Shown here: one piece after another, positions 1 to 4,531 of the stretch
Layout: each line of letters begins with the position of its first letter
Position numbering within the stretch: the first letter of the stretch is position 1
From: Candidatus Omnitrophota bacterium
Lineage (GTDB): Bacteria > Omnitrophota > Gorgyraeia > Gygaellales > Profunditerraquicolaceae
Length of the DNA stretch: 6,468 bases
Reading direction: 5' to 3'
Assembly: GCA_030691725.1 (NCBI GenBank)
Contig: JAUYDQ010000051.1
Location: forward strand, 1 to 6,468
Translations under genes and position numbers: made by a program
Notes under the pieces: generated by a model
Seen by the model: only the letters and a program-made list of their open reading frames with translations
What the model was told of the DNA's origin: nothing
Database searches by the model: none

Positions 1-27
1 TTATCAAGAATGCCTAACTAACAAATA

Positions 28-54
28 GCCTTGATCCTTCTTCAAAATCAAGGC
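28..54. repeat. Perfect 8-bp inverted repeat (hairpin) near the window edge
   Basis: GCCTTGAT at 28-35 pairs with ATCAAGGC at 47-54 around an 11-nt loop. There is no clean T-run on either side, so it is at best a weak terminator for a gene outside the window. It could equally be a repeat element. No gene can be supported in bases 1-148. Confidence 0.4.
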
Positions 55-95
55 CGCTGTTCTCTCTATTCAATATTTGAGATTATGATTACTGG

Positions 96-120
96 GATCC
101 CTCTCGGATCTCATGAAAGG
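96..120. repeat. Dispersed 25-bp repeat, copy 1
   Basis: The stretch begins GATCCCTCTCGGAT and ends TCATGAAAGG. It matches 3259-3283 at 23 of 25 positions in the same orientation. The arms CCTCTC and GAAAGG can nearly pair (one mismatch), so the unit is a small imperfect hairpin. It lies just upstream of the promoter of the RRM gene and is preceded by ATTACTGGG, a string that also occurs near the second copy. Confidence 0.6.
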
Positions 121-148
121 TTTGTTAGCACAATGTTAGCATTTAAAC

Positions 149-176
149 TTGGATTTTTGGTTATAAGGAGTATAAT
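149..176 (+). promoter_or_regulatory. Probable sigma-70 promoter for the RRM gene
   Basis: TATAAT at 171-176 is a perfect -10 box, with TTGGAT at 149-154 as -35 and a 16-bp spacer. Transcription would start near 183. The Shine-Dalgarno AGGAG lies at 189-193, six bases before the ATG at 200, so the predicted leader is short. Confidence 0.7.
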
Positions 177-199
177 AGAAACATAAATAGGAGTTTAAT

Positions 200-913
200 A
201 TGAATATTTTTGTGGGTAATTTGTCATTTGCCGCCACCGAGGCGAATGTAAAGAAGCTTTTTGAAGGCTTTGGTAGCGTTGCTTCTGTCAGGATTGTAAT
301 GGAAAAGAAGGGAACTAAATCTAGGGGGTTCGGGTTTGTCCAGATGCCTGATGAGCAGCAGGCGCTCGCTGCGATAGTCGCCTTGAACGACAAGGAATTT
401 ATAGGCAGGCCTCTTAATGTGAGCCTTGCGCGTCCTAAACCTGCAGTGGAACGGGATAAGGGCGAAGCAAAAAAGATTCGGTTCGAGATTAAAGCTAAAG
501 GCCAACAACATCCCGGGGAAGAGAAGGATCGGAAAGATGCCTGGTTTAATCCGGTTTTTAATAAAAAAAGGGGCGGATATAAAACAGGGAGGCGTTCACG
601 TAGCTTTGTGAAGCGTCGTGCTGCATCCGGGATTGTGGAGGAGGCTATACCTAAACGGAAGAATCGAGAGAACCCTATGCGTTGGCAGAAAAAGCATGAG
701 CAGCCTAAACCCGGCCAAAAAAGCCAGGGGCAGCCCAAACCTTGGAAGAAAGTCGAGGGAGAGCCAAAGCCTTGGAGAAAAACTGAAGGGAAATCTAAAC
801 CTTGGAGGAAGAGCGCAGGAGAGTCTAAGCCCCGGCGCAAAAGTAGTAAGCGTCCGCGTCCGCACCAATCCCGGATTCAAAGCCGCAGAAAGCCGGGTGG
901 ATATACAAGATGA
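200..913 (+). CDS. RRM-domain RNA-binding protein with a basic, repeat-rich tail
   Basis: The first 80 residues form one RNA recognition motif. RNP2 is IFVGNL at residues 3-8 and RNP1 is RGFGFVQM at 42-49, with the expected aromatic side chains F4, F44 and F46 for stacking on RNA bases. Bacterial RRM proteins of this kind are usually 80-110 aa and many are cold-induced; this one is 237 aa. Residues 81-237 are very rich in Lys, Arg, Pro and Gly and look disordered. They include five 10-residue repeats at 167-216 with a KPW(R/K)K core. Such tails commonly increase nonspecific RNA binding or drive condensation; that role here is inference. The start is fixed by AGGAG six bases upstream. The stop overlaps the next gene as ATGA, so the two are probably translationally coupled. 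It is likely cytoplasmic, since there is no signal peptide or membrane segment. RRM identity is certain; the RNA target is unknown. Confidence 0.93.
   Translation: MNIFVGNLSFAATEANVKKLFEGFGSVASVRIVMEKKGTKSRGFGFVQMPDEQQALAAIVALNDKEFIGRPLNVSLARPKPAVERDKGEAKKIRFEIKAKGQQHPGEEKDRKDAWFNPVFNKKRGGYKTGRRSRSFVKRRAASGIVEEAIPKRKNRENPMRWQKKHEQPKPGQKSQGQPKPWKKVEGEPKPWRKTEGKSKPWRKSAGESKPRRKSSKRPRPHQSRIQSRRKPGGYTR
698..847 (+). repeat. Five tandem 30-bp units encoding ten-residue KPW repeats
   Basis: Within the RRM gene, residues 167-216 divide into five 10-residue units: EQPKPGQKSQ, GQPKPWKKVE, GEPKPWRKTE, GKSKPWRKSA and GESKPRRKSS. The DNA has the same 30-bp period with some drift between units. Trp is kept in the three middle units only. 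Copy number is likely to vary between relatives by slippage or recombination. Confidence 0.8.
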
Positions 914-1155
914 AGTTAAAAATAAACGTTTATCCGGTAATCCCTGATATGGAAGAGAGGATTGCGGATATTCTTCAGAAAGCAGTGGATAAGCGCGCCA
1001 AGATTCTGGAGATTGCTTACGGCGAGGCAGGTGATAGCATCAAGAAACGCATCCTGAATTTTTTGAATAAGAAAGAAATCCGCCAGCTTTATTCCCGCAT
1101 GGAAAAGACGGATAAAGGCTGGGGCAGGATTTATTTGCATTTTAGATGGGAGTGA
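910..1155 (+). CDS. Small Smr-like domain protein with degenerate motifs
   Basis: This 81-aa protein resembles stand-alone Smr (MutS2 C-terminal-like) proteins. An N-terminal beta strand (KLKINVYP) is followed by a helix (about residues 13-28), a strand with a turn (ILEIAYGEAGDSIKKR), a helix ending FLNKKEIRQLY, and a C-terminal strand GRIYLHFRW. Smr domains bind DNA or RNA and some cleave it; the E. coli SmrB protein acts on mRNA at collided ribosomes. The usual D-x-H-type motif near the N-terminus is NVYP here, and the usual GKGSG-type loop is GEAGDS at about 38-43, so nuclease activity may be lost. The ATG overlaps the RRM stop by 4 bp and has no strong Shine-Dalgarno, which points to coupling and a joint RNA-related role. 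The family call rests on recalled motif resemblance, not a search. Confidence 0.68.
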   Translation: MKLKINVYPVIPDMEERIADILQKAVDKRAKILEIAYGEAGDSIKKRILNFLNKKEIRQLYSRMEKTDKGWGRIYLHFRWE

Positions 1156-1185
1156 TGTATAGTGCTATCGGGAAAAGGAGGAAAG

Positions 1186-1349
1186 GTGATAAAGAATATT
1201 GTGGCTGGCTTATTCTTTATATTCATCGTTAACCAATTTTCGGTGAGGTATCTTTAGGCTATGATGTGGTGCAGAAGATCGAAAATACGCAAACTAATGC
1301 TTCAGATAGGCCTGTGAGCGAACAAAAAATCATAAAGGCATATTTTTAA
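1186..1349 (+). pseudogene. Cyclophilin-type peptidyl-prolyl isomerase, core deleted
   Basis: Two ends of one gene remain. The 5' end has the Shine-Dalgarno AAGGAGG at 1175-1181, four bases before a GTG start at 1186, reading MIKNIVAGLFFIFIVNQ, a signal-peptide or membrane-anchor start. From about 1236 another frame reads IFGEVSLGYDVVQKIEN and continues through TNASDRPVSEQKIIKAYF to TAA at 1347-1349. That is the C-terminal end of a cyclophilin, matching the family's (V/I)FG-x-V-x-x-G-x-DVV segment. About 100 residues with the catalytic Arg/Phe region are missing. The junction near 1231-1236 also shifts frame, so reading from the GTG ends at TAG 1255-1257. The gene lies 30 bp after the Smr-like gene and 19 bp before the YkgJ gene, so it sat inside this operon. 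The original product was probably an exported folding helper. Cyclophilin identity comes from recalled family patterns. Confidence 0.75.
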
Positions 1350-1368
1350 AGAAAGACCCACGATAATT

Positions 1369-1758
1369 ATGGTTGTCCGAAAGAAAGAAAAGAAAAGAAT
1401 TTCAAGAGAAAACGTCAGCTGCGTCGAATGTAAAAGCCAGGCAGATTGCTGCAGGTTCGGGGCATGGATAGACTTAGAAGAGGCTAAGAAAATATTATCT
1501 CTCGGGATAAAAGGGAATTTCTTTCATTTAGAGAAAGATAAGGATTTTCCTTCCGGATACCGAGTTGGCACCAGTTACGAGGATAATCCGTGCTCTTTTT
1601 TAGATTCTGATGGTCTATGTTCAATCCACAAAGTTGATTATAGCCTGAAACCGAACACTTGTAAGGATTTCCCTTATGAAAACAATAAGGTATCTGACTT
1701 TGCCGATGTGTTATGTACCTTGTATAAATCTAAAATAAAGAATAAGGTAAAGAAGTAA
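1369..1758 (+). CDS. YkgJ-type Fe/Zn cysteine-cluster protein
   Basis: This 129-aa protein carries the pattern of the YkgJ (CxxCxxCC) family, thought to bind zinc or an iron-sulfur centre through clustered cysteines. Visible are C18-x2-C21, the CC pair at 27-28 followed by RFGAWIDLEEAKKI, then the family-typical NPCSFLDSDGLCSIH (C75, C84), KPNTCKDFP (C98) and a last C116. The order C-x2-C, CC, CxFL, Cx(I/V)(Y/H), P-x-x-C-x-x-FP is diagnostic. Length is normal for the family. The N-terminus and C-terminus are lysine-rich. It has no export signal. No good Shine-Dalgarno precedes the ATG; it follows the dead cyclophilin by 19 bp and may have depended on coupling or readthrough from that gene. 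The biochemical role of the family is poorly defined, so none is assigned here. Confidence 0.88.
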   Translation: MVVRKKEKKRISRENVSCVECKSQADCCRFGAWIDLEEAKKILSLGIKGNFFHLEKDKDFPSGYRVGTSYEDNPCSFLDSDGLCSIHKVDYSLKPNTCKDFPYENNKVSDFADVLCTLYKSKIKNKVKK

Positions 1759-1885
1759 CGCCAATTCCTACCAACCGCATAGATCGATAACACATTCCTA
1801 ACACATAACTATATTTTCCTTTCAGGACGGGCAGAAATATTCCACAAGGAGACGCCCTCTTTGTATACAGGTTTTATGAAATTTG

Positions 1886-1924
1886 AGAGGTATTCCCTAC
1901 GCTGACGCCCAGAAAGGAATCACC
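1886..1924. repeat. Palindromic repeat overlapping the 3' end of the GIY-YIG gene
   Basis: GGTATTCC at 1889-1896 pairs with GGAAT-ACC at 1916-1924 (C1921 bulged) around a 19-nt loop. The 13-nt string AGAGGTATTCCCT at 1886-1898 recurs inverted at 4007-4019, with partial similarity continuing into GCT-AC. The right arm lies inside the GIY-YIG coding sequence and encodes part of its unusual tail. The rest of 1759-1885 holds nothing I can identify. Confidence 0.4.
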
Positions 1925-2175
1925 ATAGACACTCTATTGCCTCTTATCAAGGCAAGCTTCTTGGAGCGCGGCCATCGTTTAATCTGGGCTTCCCGCTTTA
2001 GGGCAGAAGAATACGTTGGCTGACTTTCTTGATAGGCTAACTTGACTGGAGTGCGGATTCGTGTGTAGCTACCGCCGTCTTTATCGTTATGGCGTTTTAT
2101 TCGTCGAGGAACATCTTTTGCTATACCGGTGTAAAGTGTTTTGTCGGCGCATTCTATGATGTAGACGTACCACAT
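1897..2175 (-). CDS. GIY-YIG domain protein (UPF0213/YhbQ-like)
   Basis: This 92-aa protein is a stand-alone GIY-YIG nuclease domain. The N-terminal strand WYVYIIECADKTLYTG holds both signature tripeptides: VYI at residues 4-6 stands for GIY and YTG at 15-17 for YIG. The conserved Arg is in the RRIKRH segment (24-29). The likely metal-binding Glu is E62 in ALKREAQIKRW. Homologues usually stop about residue 80-85, after the lysine-rich ALIRGN segment; here RVSMVIPFWASA is added, partly encoded by a palindromic repeat, so the original stop may have been lost. These small proteins are common in mobile or repeat-rich intergenic settings. Their substrate is not settled; DNA repair or nucleic-acid cleavage is proposed. 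No strong Shine-Dalgarno or clear promoter is visible upstream, where REP-like sequence begins. It is divergent from the acyltransferase gene. Confidence 0.9.
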   Translation of the reverse strand: MWYVYIIECADKTLYTGIAKDVPRRIKRHNDKDGGSYTRIRTPVKLAYQESQPTYSSALKREAQIKRWPRSKKLALIRGNRVSMVIPFWASA

Positions 2176-2192
2176 ATCTAGTGCTCGTTACT

Positions 2193-2248
2193 GTCCTTCG
2201 ACGCGCTCATCGCTTCGCTCCCCGCTTGCTCACGGCCATGGTGAGCAA
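2193..2248. repeat. REP-like sequence with an 8-bp perfect hairpin
   Basis: Just upstream of the GIY-YIG gene lies a GC-richer block. On the minus strand it reads GGAGCGAAGCGATGAGCG and then CGTCGAAGG, an imperfect palindrome. It is followed by TTGCTCAC (2226-2233) paired with GTGAGCAA (2241-2248) around a 7-nt loop. The composition differs from the flanking AT-rich DNA. A related string, GGAGTACGAAGTGCGACGT, forms the loop region of the palindrome at 3817-3860. Confidence 0.45.
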
Positions 2249-2309
2249 AGAAAAGCCTCTCCTGATTAACCAGTCAGGCAAAACAACTACTTTCTTGCCA
2301 TCTCTTCTC

Positions 2310-2338
2310 TTGACAATATCCGTCTTGTAATCTATGAT
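2310..2338 (+). promoter_or_regulatory. Near-consensus sigma-70 promoter for the acyltransferase gene
   Basis: TTGACA at 2310-2315 and TATGAT at 2333-2338 are separated by exactly 17 bp. Transcription would start near 2345. The -10 box contains the ATG at 2334, so that codon cannot be in the mRNA. The next in-frame ATG at 2349 would be only about 4 nt from the 5' end. Confidence 0.75.
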
Positions 2339-2348
2339 ACTTGAGCAT

Positions 2349-3065
2349 ATGAAAAAAATTATTTTATCAATACTCATCTGGGTTATCGGCTCCATACTCG
2401 TCATTATCCTGTACTTCGCGATGTTATTATTCACCGCCCTTCTTTATCCGTTCGACAAAAAACGTACCATTGCGCATATGCAGTGCTTCTGGTGGTCAGA
2501 CGCAGTAATCGCGCTCAACCATTATTGGAAACTTGAGGTAAGCGGCATAAGCAATATCGATAAAAACCGCACATATATAATAATAGCCAACCACCAAAGC
2601 CTGGCCGATATCGTGCTCGCATATCAGATAAAGATGCAATTCAAGTGGGTCGCCAAAAAAAATTTATTTAAAATACCTTTTGTCGGCTGGTCAATGTCGC
2701 TCGCCAAACATATAAAGCTCGAAAGAGGCAATTTCGGCAGCATAAAGAAAGTTTACCGAGAAGCAGCTCGGTGGTTACGCAGCGGCGTGTCAGTTCTCTT
2801 CTTTCCGGAAGGAACACGAAGCGAGACAACCGAAATGGGCGATTTTCGTAACGGCGCGTTCAAGCTTGCCATAAAAGAACGCGTGCCGATATTACCCATA
2901 GTGTTTAAAGGCACCAACACAGCGATACCCAGGGGCAGCTGGATATTTACGACGAAAACATCCGCTAAACTAAAGATTCTGCCGGCCATAGAAACCGCTA
3001 ATTATCAGCCATCAGACTTCACCAAGCTCATGGATTTAGCACGCTCTGTTTTGGAGAAAGAATAG
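2349..3065 (+). CDS. plsC: 1-acyl-glycerol-3-phosphate acyltransferase (PlsC/LPLAT family)
   Basis: This enzyme family transfers an acyl chain to lysophosphatidic acid to make phosphatidic acid, the membrane phospholipid precursor, at the inner face of the cytoplasmic membrane. An N-terminal hydrophobic segment (about residues 3-33) is the anchor. Counting from ATG 2349, motif I NHQSLAD at 81-87 holds the catalytic His82 and Asp87, motif II is KLERGN at 123-128, motif III FPEGTRS is at 152-158, and motif IV VPILPIVFKGT begins at 179. At 238 aa the length is normal and all motifs are intact. I chose 2349 because the in-frame ATG at 2334 lies inside the -10 box; neither start has a good Shine-Dalgarno. 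If 2334 is used the protein gains MILEH. It stands alone: the neighbours are divergent GIY-YIG and convergent small genes. Acyl-acceptor specificity cannot be read from sequence, so another lysophospholipid acyltransferase is possible. Confidence 0.92.
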   Translation: MKKIILSILIWVIGSILVIILYFAMLLFTALLYPFDKKRTIAHMQCFWWSDAVIALNHYWKLEVSGISNIDKNRTYIIIANHQSLADIVLAYQIKMQFKWVAKKNLFKIPFVGWSMSLAKHIKLERGNFGSIKKVYREAARWLRSGVSVLFFPEGTRSETTEMGDFRNGAFKLAIKERVPILPIVFKGTNTAIPRGSWIFTTKTSAKLKILPAIETANYQPSDFTKLMDLARSVLEKE

Positions 3066-3150
3066 GATAACCGCTCTACCGATTTCCCGCATAACACACC
3101 CACTCCATACTACATTTTAAATGCCCTAACCATTTGAAACATAGACAGAT

Positions 3151-3180
3151 AAAAAAGCCCATAACAAAAATTATGGGCTT
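3151..3180 (-). terminator. Rho-independent terminator, mainly minus-strand
   Basis: AAGCCCATAA (3155-3164) and TTATGGGCTT (3171-3180) form a perfect 10-bp stem with a 6-nt loop. Read on the minus strand it is followed by TTTTTT (3156-3151), the mark of an intrinsic terminator for transcripts arriving from the zinc-ribbon gene. On the plus strand only a weak tail follows, so acyltransferase transcripts may end here less efficiently. In the gene-free stretch 3066-3386 the other items are the repeat copy at 3259-3283 and the hairpin at 3362-3384. Confidence 0.8.
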
Positions 3181-3258
3181 ACATAAGATTAGAGCCGATT
3201 CTTTCTATGGATATAGGCCCTTCAATTTTTTCGCGGAAAACACGATTTTAAAAAATGT

Positions 3259-3283
3259 GATCCCTCTCGGATTTCATGAGAGG
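3259..3283. repeat. Dispersed 25-bp repeat, copy 2
   Basis: This is the second copy of the repeat at 96-120, with 2 differences in 25 bases. Here the arms CCTCTC (3263-3268) and GAGAGG (3278-3283) pair perfectly around a 9-nt loop. It is followed by a run of CTCT/GAGAG sequence and then ATTACTGGGGAC at 3311-3322. That string resembles the ATTACTGGGATC that overlaps copy 1, as if pieces of one element were rearranged. Confidence 0.6.
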
Positions 3284-3361
3284 AAACCTCTCTCCTCTCT
3301 TTGAGAGAAGAATTACTGGGGACTTCCCTTGATGGATGAGTTTCGCAACTGGCTATATTCG

Positions 3362-3384
3362 GAAGAGACTAACAGAATCTCTTC
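3362..3384 (-). other. Hairpin immediately after the zinc-ribbon stop codon
   Basis: GAAGAGA (3362-3368) pairs perfectly with TCTCTTC (3378-3384) around 9 nt, two bases beyond the TAA of the zinc-ribbon gene. On the minus strand no U-run follows, so it more likely protects the mRNA 3' end than terminates. On the plus strand TTTT follows, but no plus-strand gene leads into it. Confidence 0.45.
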
Positions 3385-3386
3385 TT

Positions 3387-3557
3387 TTAACGACCTTCGT
3401 TCTTGCGCTTTGAATAGCAATCCTTGCAGTATACCGGACGGTCATCTCTGGGTTTAAAAGGGACTTCGCATTCTTTCTTACATTCTGCGCAAATCGCCTT
3501 GTGCATCTCCCGCGGAGCTCCGCCGTATCCACCGCCACCACCTTGTTGATATGCCAT
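3387..3557 (-). CDS. CxxC-x17-CxxC zinc-ribbon small protein
   Basis: This 56-aa protein has a glycine-rich, flexible N-terminus (MAYQQGGGGGYGG) and then a compact metal-binding module. C23-x2-C26 and C44-x2-C47 are separated by exactly 17 residues, the spacing that defines the CxxC-x17-CxxC family of small bacterial zinc ribbons. An extra C30 is present. Between the knuckles is CEVPFKPRDDRPVYC, and the end is basic (YSKRKNEGR). The family is thought to bind zinc and probably nucleic acid; no target is known. The start is secured by AAAGGAGG five bases before the ATG, and a near-consensus promoter lies 48 bp further upstream. It has its own promoter, although the 52-aa gene is just upstream in the same direction, so it can be transcribed both alone and by readthrough. 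The overlapping open frame at 3353-3541 is a shadow. Confidence 0.9.
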   Translation of the reverse strand: MAYQQGGGGGYGGAPREMHKAICAECKKECEVPFKPRDDRPVYCKDCYSKRKNEGR

Positions 3558-3604
3558 GTTACCTCCTTTTTAGCTTTGTTAAAGATTTTGTCCCTAAGTT
3601 GACA

Positions 3605-3633
3605 ATTATAGGACTTTCATAGAAGAATTTCAA
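3605..3633 (-). promoter_or_regulatory. Sigma-70 promoter for the zinc-ribbon gene
   Basis: On the minus strand TTGAAA (3633-3628) and TATAAT (3610-3605) are 17 bp apart. The predicted start near 3598 gives a leader of about 40 nt before ATG 3557. The promoter lies in the 84-bp gap after the 52-aa gene. Confidence 0.8.
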
Positions 3634-3641
3634 GTGTTTTT

Positions 3642-3800
3642 TTATACTACTGTGACGTCCTCATTCGAAGCCTGCTCTGAATCCGCTTTGGCCTGTATGT
3701 TTTTTTTATCCAGTTTGCTTTGTATCTTTTCTTCTCTTTTCTTTTTCTTTGCCAATTCTTTCTGATACTTTTTATATGAATAATTATCTCTTGCCAACAT
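3642..3800 (-). CDS. Small lysine-rich protein of unknown function
   Basis: This is a 52-aa, highly charged protein. Residues 2-36 form one predicted amphipathic or coiled-coil helix rich in Lys and Glu (KKYQKELAKKKKREEK), and the C-terminus is acidic and polar, ending in VTVV. There are no Cys residues, no signal and no known domain. I recall similar small proteins beginning MARDN near cold-shock and zinc-ribbon genes in uncultured bacteria; that memory is unverified. Two starts compete: ATG 3800 lies only 2 bases from GGAGG, whereas the next codon, TTG 3797, has an ideal 5-base gap and would give MARDNYSYKK, so TTG is probably used. Context and charge suggest RNA or ribosome association, which is inference. 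Upstream is a long leader carrying two large palindromes. Confidence 0.8.
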   Translation of the reverse strand: MLARDNYSYKKYQKELAKKKKREEKIQSKLDKKNIQAKADSEQASNEDVTVV

Positions 3801-3816
3801 ATCCTCCTTTAAATGA

Positions 3817-3860
3817 GCACTAAACTTACGGAGTACGAAGTGCGACGTAAGTTTATGTGC
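3817..3860. repeat. 14-bp palindrome in the leader of the lysine-rich gene
   Basis: GCACTAAACTTACG (3817-3830) pairs with CGTAAGTTTA-GTGC (3846-3860, T3856 bulged). The 15-nt loop resembles the REP-like string near 2193-2221. The structure starts 6 bases upstream of the Shine-Dalgarno of the 52-aa gene, so it would fold in that mRNA's 5' end. Confidence 0.7.
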
Positions 3861-3866
3861 GAATTT

Positions 3867-3926
3867 ATCCCGCCGAATATGCCAAAATTATCGTAGAAAA
3901 TTTTGGCATAGCTTCTGAGGCGGGAT
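3867..3926. repeat. Two-tier 60-bp palindrome
   Basis: The outer arms ATCCCGCC (3867-3874) and GGCGGGAT (3919-3926) enclose inner arms TATGCCAAAATT (3878-3889) and AATTTTGGCATA (3899-3910) with a 9-nt loop. The asymmetric internal loop contains GAA and TTC, which can also pair. Twenty base pairs are perfect. It lies in the predicted leader of the 52-aa gene and is probably a dispersed REP/MITE-like element or a structured RNA. Confidence 0.75.
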
Positions 3927-3961
3927 CACTACCTTCCTTATTCTTGGCTCATCTGGCTAAA

Positions 3962-3970
3962 ATTATATCA
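3962..3970 (-). promoter_or_regulatory. Possible extended -10 promoter for the lysine-rich gene
   Basis: The minus strand reads TGATATAAT (3970-3962), a perfect TATAAT with the TGn extension. No -35 match is visible at 17 bp, as is allowed for extended -10 promoters. The start would be near 3955, giving a leader of about 155 nt that contains both palindromes. Confidence 0.5.
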
Positions 3971-4002
3971 TAAAATCGGTAAATGGGGTCCCACTCCTGT
4001 TA

Positions 4003-4022
4003 GCCGAGGGAATACCTCTGGC
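4003..4022. repeat. Small hairpin sharing a 13-nt string with 1886-1898
   Basis: GCCGAGG (4003-4009) pairs with CCTC-GGC (4015-4022, one T bulged) around 5 nt. It includes AGGGAATACCTCT, the inverse of the string near the GIY-YIG 3' end. Just before it, GGGGTCCCACTCC (3985-3997) resembles tags seen beside REP-type elements. Nothing else is evident in 3971-4092. Confidence 0.35.
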
Positions 4023-4092
4023 AATTCCTAGCTACCAATTATATAGGCCTTACCCTATTATGGCAAGAATTATTTGGCTTTAGAGGGGAAAT

Positions 4093-4401
4093 TTATAGCG
4101 AATTACTAATTATTCTCTTTTCCTTTGCCGGTGGCGGCCCAAGTAGTTGCTTGATCGCCTCGAATATACCCTTTATTGTTTCATCATGTTCTGCATATTT
4201 CTTCTCTAATGGAAGATACTTAATATTCAGCCCTTGTTTCAGGGTCACAATTTGTGACCTTGGAGATTCTGCTTCTTCCCAGGATAATTGGAACATAAAA
4301 TCACTGGGGAAACGTTTTGTATTTCTTTTTACGGCTTGATTCAAAACCTTAACCGCAACCCCATAAAGCTTAGCTAAATCCCGGCCTAGCATTACCTTTT
4401 T
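4093..4401 (-). pseudogene. ORF6N-domain protein remnant, truncated and internally deleted
   Basis: The open frame of 99 aa from ATG 4392 begins inside an ORF6N DNA-binding domain. MLGRDLAKLYGV, then LNQAVKRNTKRFPSDFMFQLSWEEAESPRSQIVTL, are typical of the domain. The preceding codons read KKV, matching the KVML of full-length members, but a TAG at 4414-4416 cuts the frame and the expected strand before it is absent. After KYLPL the family normally continues with a segment like FTEQGVAML and about 60 residues. Here the text jumps directly to LEKKYAEHDETIKGIFEAIKQLL, the usual C-terminal region. So there is a 5' truncation and an in-frame internal deletion. No Shine-Dalgarno precedes the ATG. 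ORF6N proteins are phage- or mobile-element-linked regulators, often replacing Bro/KilA domains. A short expressed product cannot be ruled out. Confidence 0.75.
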
Positions 4402-4531
4402 GGAAGGTTGCTGCTATTTTATGTGGGGGTAAAGCTGGTCTCTAAGGAAATAGCTTAAATGCACCGCGCCCCTCTCCTACCGGCAGACAGGCGGCAAGCA
4501 GACGCTTGTAAAAATATAAATATCCCTGGTT

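Noticed and set aside
136..840. Long minus-strand open frame opposite the RRM gene
   Set aside because: Its sequence is a repetitive mirror of the KPW repeats, rich in Phe, Leu and Gly, with no Shine-Dalgarno. The RRM motifs on the plus strand are decisive.
698..847. CRISPR-like array
   Set aside because: The 30-bp units are contiguous with no spacers and lie in frame within a coding sequence.
2207..2434. Minus-strand open frame overlapping the acyltransferase start
   Set aside because: Half is antisense to the acyltransferase and its promoter, the rest is REP-like sequence, and no family motif is visible.
3325..3460. Short plus-strand frame starting MDEFRNWLYSEE
   Set aside because: Its second half is antisense to the zinc-ribbon gene and it has no good ribosome site.
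3353..3541. 62-aa minus-strand frame overlapping the zinc-ribbon gene
   Set aside because: It is another frame of the same DNA. The frame starting at 3557 has a perfect Shine-Dalgarno and the CxxC-x17-CxxC pattern.
3817..3926. Integron attC-like site
   Set aside because: The palindromes lack the RYYYAAC/GTTRRRY core pair and there is no integrase or cassette array.
4480..4496. CCGGCAGACAGGCGG as a palindromic repeat
   Set aside because: The pairing is too imperfect and short to support a feature. It may be a decayed copy of a common CCTGCC-type palindrome.
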